From contig NC_047062.1 of NCBI RefSeq assembly GCF_902459465.1, forward strand, positions 16,003,994 to 16,067,993: a DNA stretch of 64,000 bases, written 5' to 3'. The notes beneath the pieces are model-generated. The model was not told where the DNA came from. It was given only the letters and a program-made list of their open reading frames with translations, and searched no databases. The DNA comes from Asterias rubens (lineage: Eukaryota > Echinodermata > Asteroidea > Forcipulatida > Asteriidae). The position numbers were made by a program, and so were the translations under genes. Below are positions 12,001 through 23,118 of the stretch, one piece after another; within the stretch, counting starts at the first letter, position 1, and each line of letters opens with the position of its first letter.

Positions 12001-15000
12001 TTCGTTTTCTCAATAAGGGCTACTTACTGGTCGCTTGGCATCTTCAAATGTTTTCTCGATTGCAGCGATTTGACTTGCTTGGTCCTGAAAATGAAATGAA
12101 GAAGGATTTCAAATAACATTCATAACAGAAACCAACCAATAGTATTTTTTTTTTTAAATATAAATCAAATTGCATAATTTTAGAAAACACAATAACATTG
12201 ACGAAAAACAAACACGGTCCTCAAAATGTCTACTCAAAACATTCAAAACTACTACTAAAAGGAAGCACAGTTTCAGAAAAAATACTTTTGAACTACATTT
12301 TTTTTACCAAAAATTTAACTTCATTTTAGGTGTAAAGTAATAATCTCTGTAACTCTTTTGCTAAAATGACATTCAAATATTTGTGGAAATGATGTTGAAT
12401 CGACATAGACAATAATATTTAAAATAGCATTTTCACAACTCTATGTAATAAATAACGTGTTTTTTATTTTGGTGTAAGGTTTACCTTGTATAAATCTTCC
12501 TCATTGAACTGTTTCTTCAAGTGATATGCAACCCTGAAACACAAACACAATCAAACCATTCCTCTTTCAATGAAAATTGATAGATGAAAGCGTTGGGTTG
12601 GGGGGGGGGCAAAATCAACATTAATCTTTGATCAGCTTCAGATCTGAGCTTACTGACTGTGCAAGTTCTAACATCCAGGAACCTCAAGTAGGATTTGAAA
12701 CTTTGCCTTGTAGGAGAATATTCTAGTAAAAGTTAGCACTTTGCGGTAACACCTTCTAATATCTTTTTGAGTTGTGGTGGTGCTGAAAAGGACTGGTGGT
12801 TTGACAATTCAATCAGGACATCAGAGCAAACCACTGGCCTTTCTCTCTTTTCATTTTGTGACTTGAATGTCTCAGTTACAACAGCATACTTGTTTGTGTG
12901 TGTTGTCATTTTGTCCTTGAGAAAAATTCTGCTAGTGTCGAAACATTGGCCATGAACTATTTTTCTTTTTTTCTTTGACGCATGAAGGAAACAATAAACA
13001 AACTAAACAAGCTAATTTTAGTTTGTATTTCACACTTACTTTGTTTCTACTTTGTCTCTGCTATACTGGGATCTGTTGTATTCACTGGAGATGTACTCTG
13101 TCTTCCTCAACCATGATACTGCCTTGGTATGCTGACGAGACCTGAAAGATTGTTTCAATAAGAATAACCGAAATTAACTAGAATGTACTAGAACACTCAT
13201 CTAAACGATTACATGTTACTAACATGTAATTAGGGATGTCTCATTATGCATTGCTGTGTTTTATTACATGAATGTAGAAACAAAAATTGGTTTACAAAGT
13301 GTAGGAAAAAAAAGTTTTTGAAATCTAGGAAAAGAGATGGACTTAAATTTTGTTGGTCAACATCGTAATATCAAGAACTGTTCAAAAAGCCTTTGTACTG
13401 GGCCAACATTGTCGTACTACCTTATGTTTTGGTTCACTGTGTTTCTGTCAACTATTTGTTGTGAGTTCTCCCGAGATGCAAGAGTGTCTTTCATGGATAT
13501 GTTGATGCTGTATGAATTTTTGTTTTGTTCTTGTTAGTATTATTACTTTGGGTTTGCAGAGAAATAACTGAATATCTTATCTTCTGTACCGTTTGGAATC
13601 TCCCGGTGTTGCAATTTCTTCCTCTAGTAATTTCTCATCAGCAGGGTCTAAATAAGCTGTGTTCAACAACAAAACAAAATAACAAAGAATGAAGTTGACA
13701 AGTTTGAGCAGAGGGCAATTTTACAGGATATCAGTTGAAGGCAATCTCCCAAAAAAAGAGACAATCATTTTTACATTTACATTTAATATTTGTGAAAAAG
13801 TGACAACCCCCAAAGAGATGTTACTAGCTGATTTTATCAGTCAAGAAAAAGAACTATTGAAGAAAATGCAAAGCTTGGAATAATATAAGCATAGAATTTG
13901 ATTAAATTTTCACAGGTCAGTTTAAAAACTATTTACTCTTCAAAAAAGAAAGAAAAAAAAACAATGATAAAGTTTTGCACTAAAGAAATTTTACAAGTAC
14001 TTACTATTTGCGTCTATTTTGTAAGTGTCTGGATTGATAAGATCAATGGTGACCCCGAGGTCATGCTCCGCCAGTAGTTCATGTTTGTAGTTACGTTCCA
14101 ACGACGTGGCATTGTACTGGACGAAGCGATTGGCCTCAAACGGATACGTTACAAACTTGGGATCGAATGGAATATCTGGGAGATTGTTGCTGTACTTGAT
14201 GCGACACACCAGGTCAGATCTGGATGTTTTTATGATCAGGAAAAAGACTTCATGTTAATAGCACTTTATGATTATAAAACATGTTATGTGTAATTTACCC
14301 CCGCAACCATCTGAAAGTTGTTTCTTTAGCTTGGTACTTTAATTTTAAAGGCAGGGTGTTCTTTTGGTATTTACTTTTCAAAATAATTACCATTAATACT
14401 TACTTGGTAAAGAGTACTGGAGAGCTGTGATATCATAAATCATTATTAGAGACAGCCCCTTTGAAGTATTGATAGAAAGAGGTCATTTTTCACCCCAAAA
14501 TTTGAATCCGAGAAAGCCTTTAGGCTTGAAGCCTTTCTTAGGCATCTGAAAGCACACAATTCTATAAACAAGGGTTTCAAATAGAGCTCTCTAGTGTATG
14601 TTGCATATTGTTCCTGGAAAAATAAAGCAGTCTCAAAAATCAAATTTCAAGTAACTTACTTTCCTGGTACTGTACCCCTTGTTGACCTGTAAAAGGGAAT
14701 TGGAGAAAAGTTTTGATTATTTTTTGCATTTGTAAGTGATACAAACTTCTTCCTTTATCACAATCCTCAGAACACAACAGGCAAGCAATTGCGAATACTC
14801 GACTAAGATAATCAAATTCCTTTGTTTACCACAACTTTTTATATGCCAATAAAACAAGGCAGTTGCCAACTGGGAAATTAAAAATTTGGAAAAAGCATGA
14901 TGACATAAAAGAGTTTTACAATTATTTAAATAATTTGTTTTACTACCTAAATTAAATACGGCTTTAAGGGAAGGTACGTGTTTGGTAATTACTCAAAACA

Positions 15001-16067
15001 AATATTAACTTAAAAACTGACTTGGTAACGAGCATTGGAAAGCTGTTGATAGTATAAAACATTGTGAGAAACAGCTCCCTCTTAAGTAGCATAGATTTTG
15101 AGAAAGAGGTAATTTCTCACTAAAATAATAAAAGACTTCTAGCTAGAAGTCTTTTATTCCTATCTGAAAGCACACAAATTCGTCCAACAAGGGTGTTTTT
15201 TCTCTCATCATTTTCTCACAACTTCGATGACCAATTGAGCTCAAATTTTCACAGGCTTGTTATTTTATGCTTATGTCGGGATACACCAAATGAGAAGACT
15301 GGTCTTTGACAATTACCAAACATGTACCTTCCCTTTAACTTTAAAGTAATTATTACATGTAATATGACAAACGATGAGGCGTATCCCCCAAAACAGGGTA
15401 GGGACAAATACGCTGGACTCCTCACCTCCTGCAGAGACTTATGCATTAGGGCCGAGAAGCGAGTCCAGCATGTTGGCACTCTTTTATATGGGGCTAGATA
15501 ATAGATCATTGATTGATGACAAGCCGGCCGGAGACTGCGTTGATCCTCAATAATCAGTGTAAACAAATAATGATACTTGTCTTTATAGAATGATTATGAA
15601 CATCTGACATCTGATCATCAGATCATGTTCTGTTTTCTGGTTCTTGTATTAGTAATTGTGTTGTAGTTTAATATCAATAATAAACTACATCAATTCAATG
15701 GAAACTGACAATTTTTGGGGTTGAAATTGAACATCATCTAATTCTAACCGGGCAGTTCACTGTAATAGATTTAGTAACCAAAAAGAGTGTTGTACTGGCT
15801 GCAAACATCACTCTGCTGGGGACACTGCGGGAAGCCACACTACGATACAGGGGGTGCACATGTAGTCAGCACTGTCCGATGAGTCCGAACATAGAAAAAT
15901 AGAGCAAGGACCCACGAGTGATGATCCTGCATGCGTGTTTATTGTCCGTAAACTGGACTACCTTGTGAATACAAATAATTGTTCTGCATATATACTCACT
16001 TTCTGTCCCGATCACTTCTCTTTTCACCACTTTGGATCGTCGGTGGCATGGGTGGCATGGGTGCCAT
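6002..16067 (-). CDS. PAF1: PAF1, RNA polymerase II-associated factor 1 (14 coding exons, complete)
   Basis: Scaffold subunit of the nuclear PAF1 complex, which travels with RNA polymerase II, supports elongation and promotes H2B ubiquitination. Coding exons, 5' to 3': 16067-16000, 14686-14660, 14219-14005, 13656-13590, 13141-13040, 12533-12485, 12084-12028, 11731-11663, 10642-10539, 9901-9785, 8671-8543, 8249-8144, 6738-6522, 6399-6002. All introns are GT-AG and all phases agree, giving 1,725 nt and 574 residues; I recall human PAF1 at about 531. Recognition rests on conserved blocks in the right order: [66 protein letters not shown] and YYNELETR. Residues 1-370 are the conserved core. Residues 371-574 are an acidic Glu/Asp/Ser tail ending in EEIFGSDSD and a Ser/Glu/Asp C-terminus. 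The start is the only ATG that gives the family N-terminus (MAP...PPTIQ). Introns 1 and 2 carry TTAA MITEs and intron 8 carries a SINE. Confidence 0.97.
7122..7200 (+). mobile_element. tRNA-derived SINE head in PAF1 intron 12
   Basis: Contains tagttagctccgatgataga and gaggttgcaggttcaaatct, in the order of pol III boxes A and B. Confidence 0.6.
8038..8095 (+). mobile_element. SINE tail fragment in PAF1 intron 12
   Basis: accgagtatacagtgctgaa and catacatcagtgtatgggtt, the same tail type. Confidence 0.5.
10940..11400 (-). mobile_element. tRNA-derived SINE interrupted by a MITE
   Basis: Read on the minus strand: box A ggtgtcatggccgagtgaag, then the MITE (11093-11332), then box B gtgggtttgagtccca and a tail with cctcaagcaagacacttcac. 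The head resembles a class II (Leu/Ser) tRNA. Confidence 0.7.
11093..11332. mobile_element. CTG/CAG-site MITE, nested in a SINE
   Basis: Inverted ends gggccaatttcatagcgctg and cagcgctatgaaattgggcc, flanked by CAG on both sides (11090-11092 and 11333-11335). Lies in PAF1 intron 8. Confidence 0.88.
14345..14590 (+). mobile_element. TTAA MITE family, 3'-truncated copy in PAF1 intron 2
   Basis: Starts ttaaaggcag and has the family segments acttggtaa and gcatctgaaagcacacaa, then decays. It lies between PAF1 exons 2 and 3. Confidence 0.65.
14964..15338 (+). mobile_element. TTAA MITE family, variant-TIR copy in PAF1 intron 1
   Basis: Ends ttaagggaaggtacgtgttt and its near-complement acatgtaccttccctttaa, flanked by TTAA. 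Its internal palindrome is agacttctagctagaagtct. The body matches the main family. Confidence 0.88.
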
Positions 16068-16488
16068 TTTGGGTGTTGAAAAATCGGATACAAAGGCGCA
16101 CAAACATCCGTATTTTTAGCACAAGTTCAGTAAGGATTTCATTTCTGCATGATTAATGCTAACACGACAATTCAGATCCGATCAACTGAACAGCAAATGA
16201 TTGTCAATGCAAGACACAAGAGGGCGTTTGTAAACCTTTTCGAAAATGCGGTTAATTTTGGGCTTTAGCTTCGGCTTGTACGCTTGTGTATAAAATCACG
16301 CGTTTTTTATGTAAGCTGCGCTAGAGCTTTGACCGGAGCCCAATTTTAAGCCGTAGTTTCGAAAAGTTCCCCATGTAAATCAACTGACGTTCGGATCCGT
16401 TTGTCATTATAGGCCTCACATGCAATAATCCCAGACAAACACGAGAATCTCCGCACAATCACAAGTTGTCTTTGGTGAATTGTTTAAA
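16068..16488. promoter_or_regulatory. Shared PAF1/MED29 divergent promoter interval
   Basis: The 421 bp between the two divergent start codons must hold both 5' UTRs and promoters unless there are upstream non-coding exons. I see no convincing TATA box at a useful distance from either ATG; tataaaat at 16289-16296 lies inside a palindrome. Function is inferred from layout only. Confidence 0.7.
16233..16376. repeat. Imperfect palindrome (foldback element) inside the divergent promoter
   Basis: The arm near 16235-16270 (accttttcgaaaatgcgg, then ttaattttgggct) is repeated inverted near 16338-16372 (agcccaattttaagccgta, then tttcgaaaagtt). The inner gggcttt/ggagccc segments also pair. It looks like a short foldback MITE. 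I could not settle a target-site duplication. Confidence 0.65.
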
Positions 16489-19400
16489 ATGGCTTCACAG
16501 GGCCCCTCGCCGATATCACAGCCACCAAACCAGGCACCGACCGCCACACCAGGAGCTGTCCGCGGGGCCTCGTCACCAGCTCCCGGTACTGCTACTGGTG
16601 GCCAACAACCCCAGCAAACGACACAGGCTGCCCATCCAACTCAACCTGCACAATCTCAACAGCAACAACAGCCTGAATTTGACCCTATTTCAAAAGTGAA
16701 AGTATTGGTTCCTCATTTAAAAGAATCTCTATCGGTGAGAAATATTTAATGTAACTACCAAAGAATTACCTTTGATATATTGGTATGTGAAACAAGAAGT
16801 ACAACAGTTTTGTAAATTTGTGGCGAGTCCGTTCAGAATTTGTTTTATTAATTGTATTTTTTGTTTGTTTTTATGATTCTTTTGAAGCATGAGAAGAGAT
16901 ATAGACCTTATGCTTTGACGTCATCCAGCCGCCATCTTTGAGGTCAAATGGTGACGAAACAATCAAAACGCACATAGATTGGCCAATGAACAACCTCCTT
17001 TTGACCTCCATGCGGGGGCGCTGTACTGAAATGACGTCATGTGCATAAGGTCTATAATTGTGTTCTACAACTTCAAGTGCAGAGGTGGTTTATGGGACAT
17101 TTTATTACAACAAGGTCACCACTGGCACTGCTTCTTAAAAACCAAAAATGTTCCGTATCTTGTCACCACTTTTTAATTTCATTTGAAAAAAATACAATAC
17201 CTTGTAACGGATTGTTATGAAGTGTGTGTGTTTCAAGGGGGGGGGTGTTCCACTTTCATGCCTTATGATATCTCTGGTTTCTAATATAGTAGCCAAAATG
17301 CCTTTGGACAAAAATGTAATTAAATTTGTTAAGTAGTAATTGAATAATATTTTTGATTTATTTTGCACGCCATACTAGCTTCTGAATATTCAATAAAATA
17401 CCAACCAATGAAAGGTGTGAAAACATATGACGTTGCTCCTATGTCGTGCATGCATAAGCACTGTTAATGGCGGACTGTCTCTCGCAACGTAAAACCAAAA
17501 CTTTAAAAATTTCAACACACCATGAAGTGTAAGTGTTAATGTAAAAAAAATTGGATAGATGATTTGAAAAAAAAAAAATTGTTTTTGATTGTGAACAATT
17601 TTCCTGTTATCCTACTGAAAACACATGACACCAGGATACGGAAAGTTTTATCCTTTAATTTAAAATTATTGAATTATGACTCTCTTCTTATACAACTAGA
17701 ATTTGATGAAAGTATCTGCCCATGGATTCCAATGCTCAGCTTTGATCGACAATGCGTCGCAGTAAGTATCTGTCTACATGTACATTCATACACCCACCGT
17801 CACCCCCATTGCTCCCACCCCTCCCCCCACACCTCAACAGGATTCCCTATGCTATGGTATGAAAATATCAATGCCCAAAGTTTGTTGGATAGCTAATGAC
17901 ATATTTTGGGACTTTCTGCTCAACCAATACGTAGTGATTGACCTTTGCACTGTTCATATAAAATGGCTGATGTTACAGGTTTTTTTCGTCTTTTGTTTCT
18001 GTAGGAAAGCAGGAGATGTCACAGTGCAAAGATTTGACAAAAACTTGGAGGAGTTTTACTCTATCTGTGATCAAGTTGAACTCTATTTGGTAGGTAGAAC
18101 AGAGAAGTTGCTATCAAATTTGTGTTTTGATTTTTAAAAGTGGTGAAAATTGAACAAAATATGGTCACTAGTTTGAAAGAATTAGCTGGTAACACAGTGC
18201 CTCAATACAGACATTTCAGGCACTAGGTAACCACAGGGAGACTGTATAGGGAATAGGGAGAAACTGTGGATAAGGCGCCTCCAGACATTCAACTTTTCTT
18301 GTTTGTTTATTATTTCATATTGATTTGTTCAGATTGTATCATAACAAACCGCTGTGATCTTTATGGAATAGCGGTAAAATTATGTTGTATGTATATATGT
18401 ATGGTCTGAATATCCAAGGAGGAAATAACTAATAACTTTTGTCTTTCCCCCTTCCGTTTCCCCGCAGATGAATATAAGGTTAGATGTATACTGTGAATAA
18501 TCTGTAGTTAACCCATTTTCTCAACAGGCTTATTTTCACCATTATTTCGATCAATAAGTTGTTTTCTAAATATTGGTTAGTTACTATTTCTATTCGCAGA
18601 CAAATTTAATAACCCACTCTCTCCCCAGGTTCCTCTTGCCTATTTTGAATGTTATCCTATCATTGGTCCTGTTATTCTTTAACTGCCTATTGTTAGTTGC
18701 ATCCTGATGCAGCTTGCACTCTAATGCAAGCCTTTACTTTCATGTTACCCTCATGTTACCCTGTATTGTAATACCTAGGATCCATTTACCCCTTACTGGT
18801 CCAGTAATCTACCCTTTCATACTGACCATCCTTTGTTCTCACCACCTTATTCTTATTGGGTTTTAGCCAGCCAATTGTTTATAAATTGGTAAATTTGATT
18901 TGCTTTAATTTTCCCATTTTTTCTGGATACCTTCCCTTAATCCTTTGCTCCTCTTTTTGCTATAAATGGATATGTTTTTGTTTGTACTTGTTTATGCCTG
19001 TGAAGAAGGTCCGGTTTGGATTGAAAGCTAGCTAAGGCCATCATGCCATCTGCCCTACTTATATTTTATAGGCCTGTATATATCGATTAGTCTCTTATTT
19101 GTGTACAGTTGTTTAGTTTTTATTTAATAAGTGTTCCATCTTAAGATTGGATTAATAGGCTCTTTACTTATAGTGCTTAGGTCTGCTTTTGTTAATCCTG
19201 GCCATATTAGAATGAATTGTTTGTCGAAATGTTAAGTTCTTTCTTGCCTTTATGATTAATGTGGCCTTTAATCATTAGCCTGTGTCCAATTGCTGCTTCA
19301 TCATTTTGTTACTTGGACTTCAATTTTTGCTCTCTACACCCAAACCTGTTTCCTTCTCTCCCATCCCCGGCCCCTTACTCCGGCTTTTAAAATACATTTT

Positions 19401-19970
19401 TTAATTTCAGTCTGTTCATTTATAAACTAGACATCCTGTTTAATTACCTATCCTCTTCTATAGGCCTAATTAATCATTAGTTCGCTCTCGTGTAATGTAT
19501 GTCTGTATTATTGTTTCATATTTTTGGCCGAATAAATAATAATAGTATTAATAGTAATACTACTTCAAGTAGTAATACTTTTATAGTAGGGTTTGCGGTA
19601 ACACTGCATGTATGTAATGATAATCTCTGAATGAGTTGGGGGTGGTTCTAAAAAGAACGGTTGGTTTTAACTCGACGTTTCGATCAGTATGCTCTGATCA
19701 TCTTCTGGAGAAAACTGTATAGTAATACTCTTATTGTTTTGCCAACAGAGGTTAGGGTTAGACGGCTCAGCACAGTACGTAGACAGCGTTCGTCACACTC
19801 CTCTACCGCTATCCACTGCCAAATCAGAGGCGCCAACAAACAGCACAGACAGCCAGACTTATAATCAGTACGTCTCAACGGTTAAGTCGCAGATTAGTTA
19901 TGCAAGAGAGATCCACGATGCTCTGCTGGAATGCTCCAATAAGCTGGGAGAAGGAAAACCATCCAGCTGA
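16489..19970 (+). CDS. MED29: MED29, Mediator complex subunit 29 (4 exons, complete)
   Basis: Metazoan Mediator subunit (orthologue of Drosophila intersex) acting in the nucleus between transcription factors and RNA polymerase II. Exons: 16489-16734, 17700-17761, 18005-18089, 19749-19970. Junctions are GT-AG and in phase (a split CAG codon joins exons 2 and 3), giving 204 residues against about 200 in human as I recall. Residues 1-63 are a Pro/Thr/Gln-rich low-complexity leader. Family signatures follow: FDPISKVKVLVPHLKESL, NLMKVSA, QRFDKNLEEFYSICDQVELYL, and the C-terminal YVSTVKSQISYAREIHDALL. Exon 2 is short and was found by reading the frame after an acceptor at 17698-17699. The ATG at 16489 is chosen because it begins MASQ and lies just before the leader. 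Intron 1 holds a palindromic MITE; intron 3 holds about 1 kb of pyrimidine-rich repeat. It is divergent from PAF1. Confidence 0.95.
16902..17056. mobile_element. TA-flanked palindromic MITE in MED29 intron 1
   Basis: Inverted ends tagaccttatgctttgacgt and acgtcatgtgcataaggtct then a, each next to TA. Lies between MED29 exons 1 and 2. Confidence 0.8.
18460..19560 (+). mobile_element. Pyrimidine-rich repeat, likely retroelement non-coding region, in MED29 intron 3
   Basis: About 1.1 kb rich in C/T with a gtgaagaaggtccggtttgg and attgaaagctagc block near 19000. This style recurs in retroelement non-coding regions; no ORF is visible, so the class is uncertain. Confidence 0.35.
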
Positions 19971-20059
19971 ACTTAGACTCCAGACTTTTATAAGTGAATC
20001 CTGATTATTTCTACATTTTGTTCCTATTACTGACATTTGAGCTGCGACATTGGAGTCAT

Positions 20060-20330
20060 ACAGTGAATGAGGGTGAATCGCCGAGCAGTCTAGACCATTG
20101 AATTCAACTTCTGGTGGTTAAGTCATAGGATGTGGGTTCAAATACCGGGTATAACACTTGTGTTGTTGAGCAACATGCTTTACCATAATTGCTTCTCTTC
20201 ATCCAGTGGTATAAATTGGTACCTGCAAGGGTAGAGGTTGATGTTGTGTATGAAAAAGCTACTGGAGCGCCATGGCAGCCTGAGGCTGTATACTCCCTTA
20301 AGGAGCTGAGGAAGATTACAGGAATACTAT
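20060..20330 (+). mobile_element. tRNA-derived SINE downstream of MED29
   Basis: Decayed head (cgccgagcagtctagac, tgggttcaaatacc) followed by the same type of tail as at 10940 (ttgttgagcaacatgcttta) and a gtagaggttgatgttgtg body. Confidence 0.65.
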
Positions 20331-20669
20331 CCTGACACTCTCCTGCCCAACTGGATCTTTCCACAAAATACCAAAGGAGACTGTAGAAACTTGTCCATAG
20401 TACACAAGCAATGGTTTCCACTATCACCTGCTGAGGTACAAGAAAGACATGCACCTTATTATGCTTGATTGGAAGGTATCGTACTTTGTGTCAGTCTGTC
20501 TAAGGTACCATGGGTATAGGATGGATTGATTGAGTTGTTATTTCTTGTCCCCCAAACTGATCAAATCATCAACTGTTGCTGCTACTCTGAGTTCTGATGA
20601 GAGGCATAGAGACAGACTTTGATACTGAAATGTAAATTGACTGTAAACAGATTTGAGGTTTTCACCTTT

Positions 20670-20911
20670 TATAATGTGAAAATTTGGACTCAATTGGTCA
20701 TCGAAGTTGCAAGAGAATAATGAGGCTTCAGGCCTGCAGTATTTTAATATTATTCGAGTGAGAAATTACCTCTTAAAATTGTTGTTACTTCAGAGGGAGC
20801 CGTTTCTCACAATGTGTTATACTATCAACAGCTCTCCATTGCTTGTTACCAAGTAAGTTTTTATGCTAACATTGATTTTCAGTAATTACCAATAGTGTCC
20901 AGTGCCTTTAA
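20670..20911 (-). mobile_element. TTAA MITE family, partial copy
   Basis: Reverse orientation; ends taattaccaatagtgtccag then tgcctttaa. The cttcaggcctgcag centre is present and the distal end is degraded. Confidence 0.8.
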
Positions 20912-21290
20912 TGTGCATTTGTTTTGGATACAACCCACCATGTGATCTTTAAATGAACAAGTTGTGACGTAAATACAGTCGGGACGTTAGCTCTGTGTAG
21001 CATGCATTGACTGACGTGATTTATTTGTGATTTATTTTTTTAAAGTATTGTCATTGAAAATTTTACGTGAGCGAGCGGAATTACAGGTTTCTGTTTTAAT
21101 TTAAATACAGGGCACTGCAAGGGTTATTGCACCTAATGATAGCCGCCGACTTTCAGATTTGGAATTCCACAGAAAACTATGGCTTTTCATTTGCCCCAGG
21201 AGTCAGTGCCTCTCCTTGCCCAAGTCTGTGCCTCTTGCCCCTAGTTACTTGCTCCCCTCCACCCTTCTGTAATAGAGACAATGCCCTTTT

Positions 21291-21925
21291 TCAGGGAAAG
21301 TATCCTTGCTTGTTAAAACCCAAAATAAGAATCAAATTCGAGGCCTGTTCAACATTAAATTATTCTTTTCCACAATGCATGATATTAAGTATCTGTGTTT
21401 TGCATTCTAACACAAAAGCCCTTAATAATAAGTTTGTCATGTTGTTGGTCTCTATGAAAGGCAATGGACACAATTTGTAACTACTCAAAATAATTATTAG
21501 CATAAAACCTTACTTGGTAACGAGCAATGGGGAGCTGTTAATAGTATAAAACTGTGAGAAACGGCTCCCTCTGAAGTAACATAGTTTTCAAGAAAGAAGT
21601 AATTTTTTCACGAATTTAATTTCGAGACCTAATAATTAGATTTTGAGGTCTCGAAATCAAGCATCCGAAAGCGCACAACTTCGTGTGACAAGGGTGTTTT
21701 TTCTTTCATTATTATCTTGCAACTTTGACGACCAATTGAGCTCAAATTTTCCCAGGTTTGTTAATTTATGCTTATGTTGAGATACACCAAGTGAGAAGAC
21801 TGGTCTTTGGCAATTACCAATAGTGTCCAGTGTCTTTAAGTTACAACTCTAATCTTAAGAATTATTTTCCAGTGTGCGTTTTTGCTTTTGAGAACTGGAT
21901 AAAGGAGTGAAAATTTGATGAAAGA
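21291..21925 (+). repeat. Segmental direct repeat, copy 1 (interrupted by a MITE)
   Basis: Matches 25079-25307 in the same orientation, for example ttccacaatgcatgatatta and the later atcttaagaat and tttc.agtg.gcgttttt blocks. Copy 1 is split by the TTAA MITE at 21457-21839. Confidence 0.78.
21457..21839 (+). mobile_element. TTAA MITE family, near full-length copy
   Basis: Begins aaaggcaatggacac and ends agtgtccagtgtctttaa. The centre is a tttcgagacct/aggtctcgaaa palindrome. It is inserted in direct-repeat copy 1. Confidence 0.88.
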
Positions 21926-22357
21926 TGAACTTGGAAATTAAGTATAGACAAAGTGCTGATAGTTAATAAAAAGCTACTTGAGCGGAATTTTTTTAACGGA
22001 TATGCTATTTTAACTTGTTTGTAATGCGTTTCTTCACCATTTAAATTTAATTTAATTAGTGTACACTTCTGACACAGTTTTTTACACAATTACTCGATTT
22101 CTTTATTGATTTAAATTTAAGTGAAATTCAGCAAAAAAAGTTTACGACTTGGCATTTTCGTTCAAACATCATTGCTTATTTCCAATGAAAAGCATTTCGA
22201 AGTATATTAATCAACCCCCATACATACACGACAGTAGTTAAAGTGTATTGTTTAATCGACACAAATTTGTAAAACTAAAAAGATAAAACCTGCAAAAAAG
22301 CAATACAACCTGAAAAGGAGAGATCAAACAGTGGAACTAGACAGTAAAGAAAGCAAT

Positions 22358-22450
22358 TAAATTCAATTCAATTCATGGTATTTTATTCAAATATTTGTAG
22401 CCAAAGGCTAAATTACAATTAAATTTACAAGGTAAAAAACATCAAGATTA
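22358..22450 (-). mobile_element. LINE-like 3' end fragment
   Basis: On the minus strand it ends ataaaataccatgaattgaa followed by (AATTG)n, a microsatellite-type LINE tail preceded by AATAAA. Confidence 0.4.
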
Positions 22451-23118
22451 CATACATTAAAGGGAAATATACAAAACATTAAACCAACATAAAAATTAAA
22501 TATGAATGAAGGAGATTGGCAGTTACAATAGTGGCATGGTATAAATAACGCCAATCAAAACAAAAAACAATTATGCGGAAAAGGAACACAAAGTTACAGA
22601 CTTAAAACATAAATAAGCAAAACTTATGGGATGAATTAAATATGGAAAAATGTTTCCATGGTACAAACTGGCAAGTCCATCTAAAGAATCTGCACACGAT
22701 CAGATTCAAAAATATAGAACAAAGGGATTGAAACAAAATTATGATAGTAAACTGACAGTTCTAATTTCAGTTCAGTGAAATCAAACAAGATGCTAATGAC
22801 TAATATTATGTAAACAAAGAATGGAAATTAATGGACCTCAATTGCAGCAAATTGTTTTTCAAGAAATCGTTTGTCATTTTGTAAGGAATTTTTGAGCCCA
22901 AAACCTCGTGTACGATCGGGATCAACTTCGTTAAGGCAGCAGAACTCGGCTCACAACAAAATAAATGCACAAACAATGGCCGAAACCATCACTGCATAAT
23001 AATCACGGGAAGTACACAGACTTCATGATAAACTGATCAAAATTAAACTAGTATTATAATATTATTACACTATGTACAGTATACATTAAAATGTTTAAGA
23101 AGAATTCATAATGTCATA

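Noticed and set aside
15877-15900. Hammerhead-like core (ccgatgagtccgaac)
   Set aside because: The invariant CUGANGA is changed at U, and I see no stems I and III around it.
20590-20635. ctgatgag...gaaa hammerhead-like motif
   Set aside because: The segment between the two core parts does not form a stem II.
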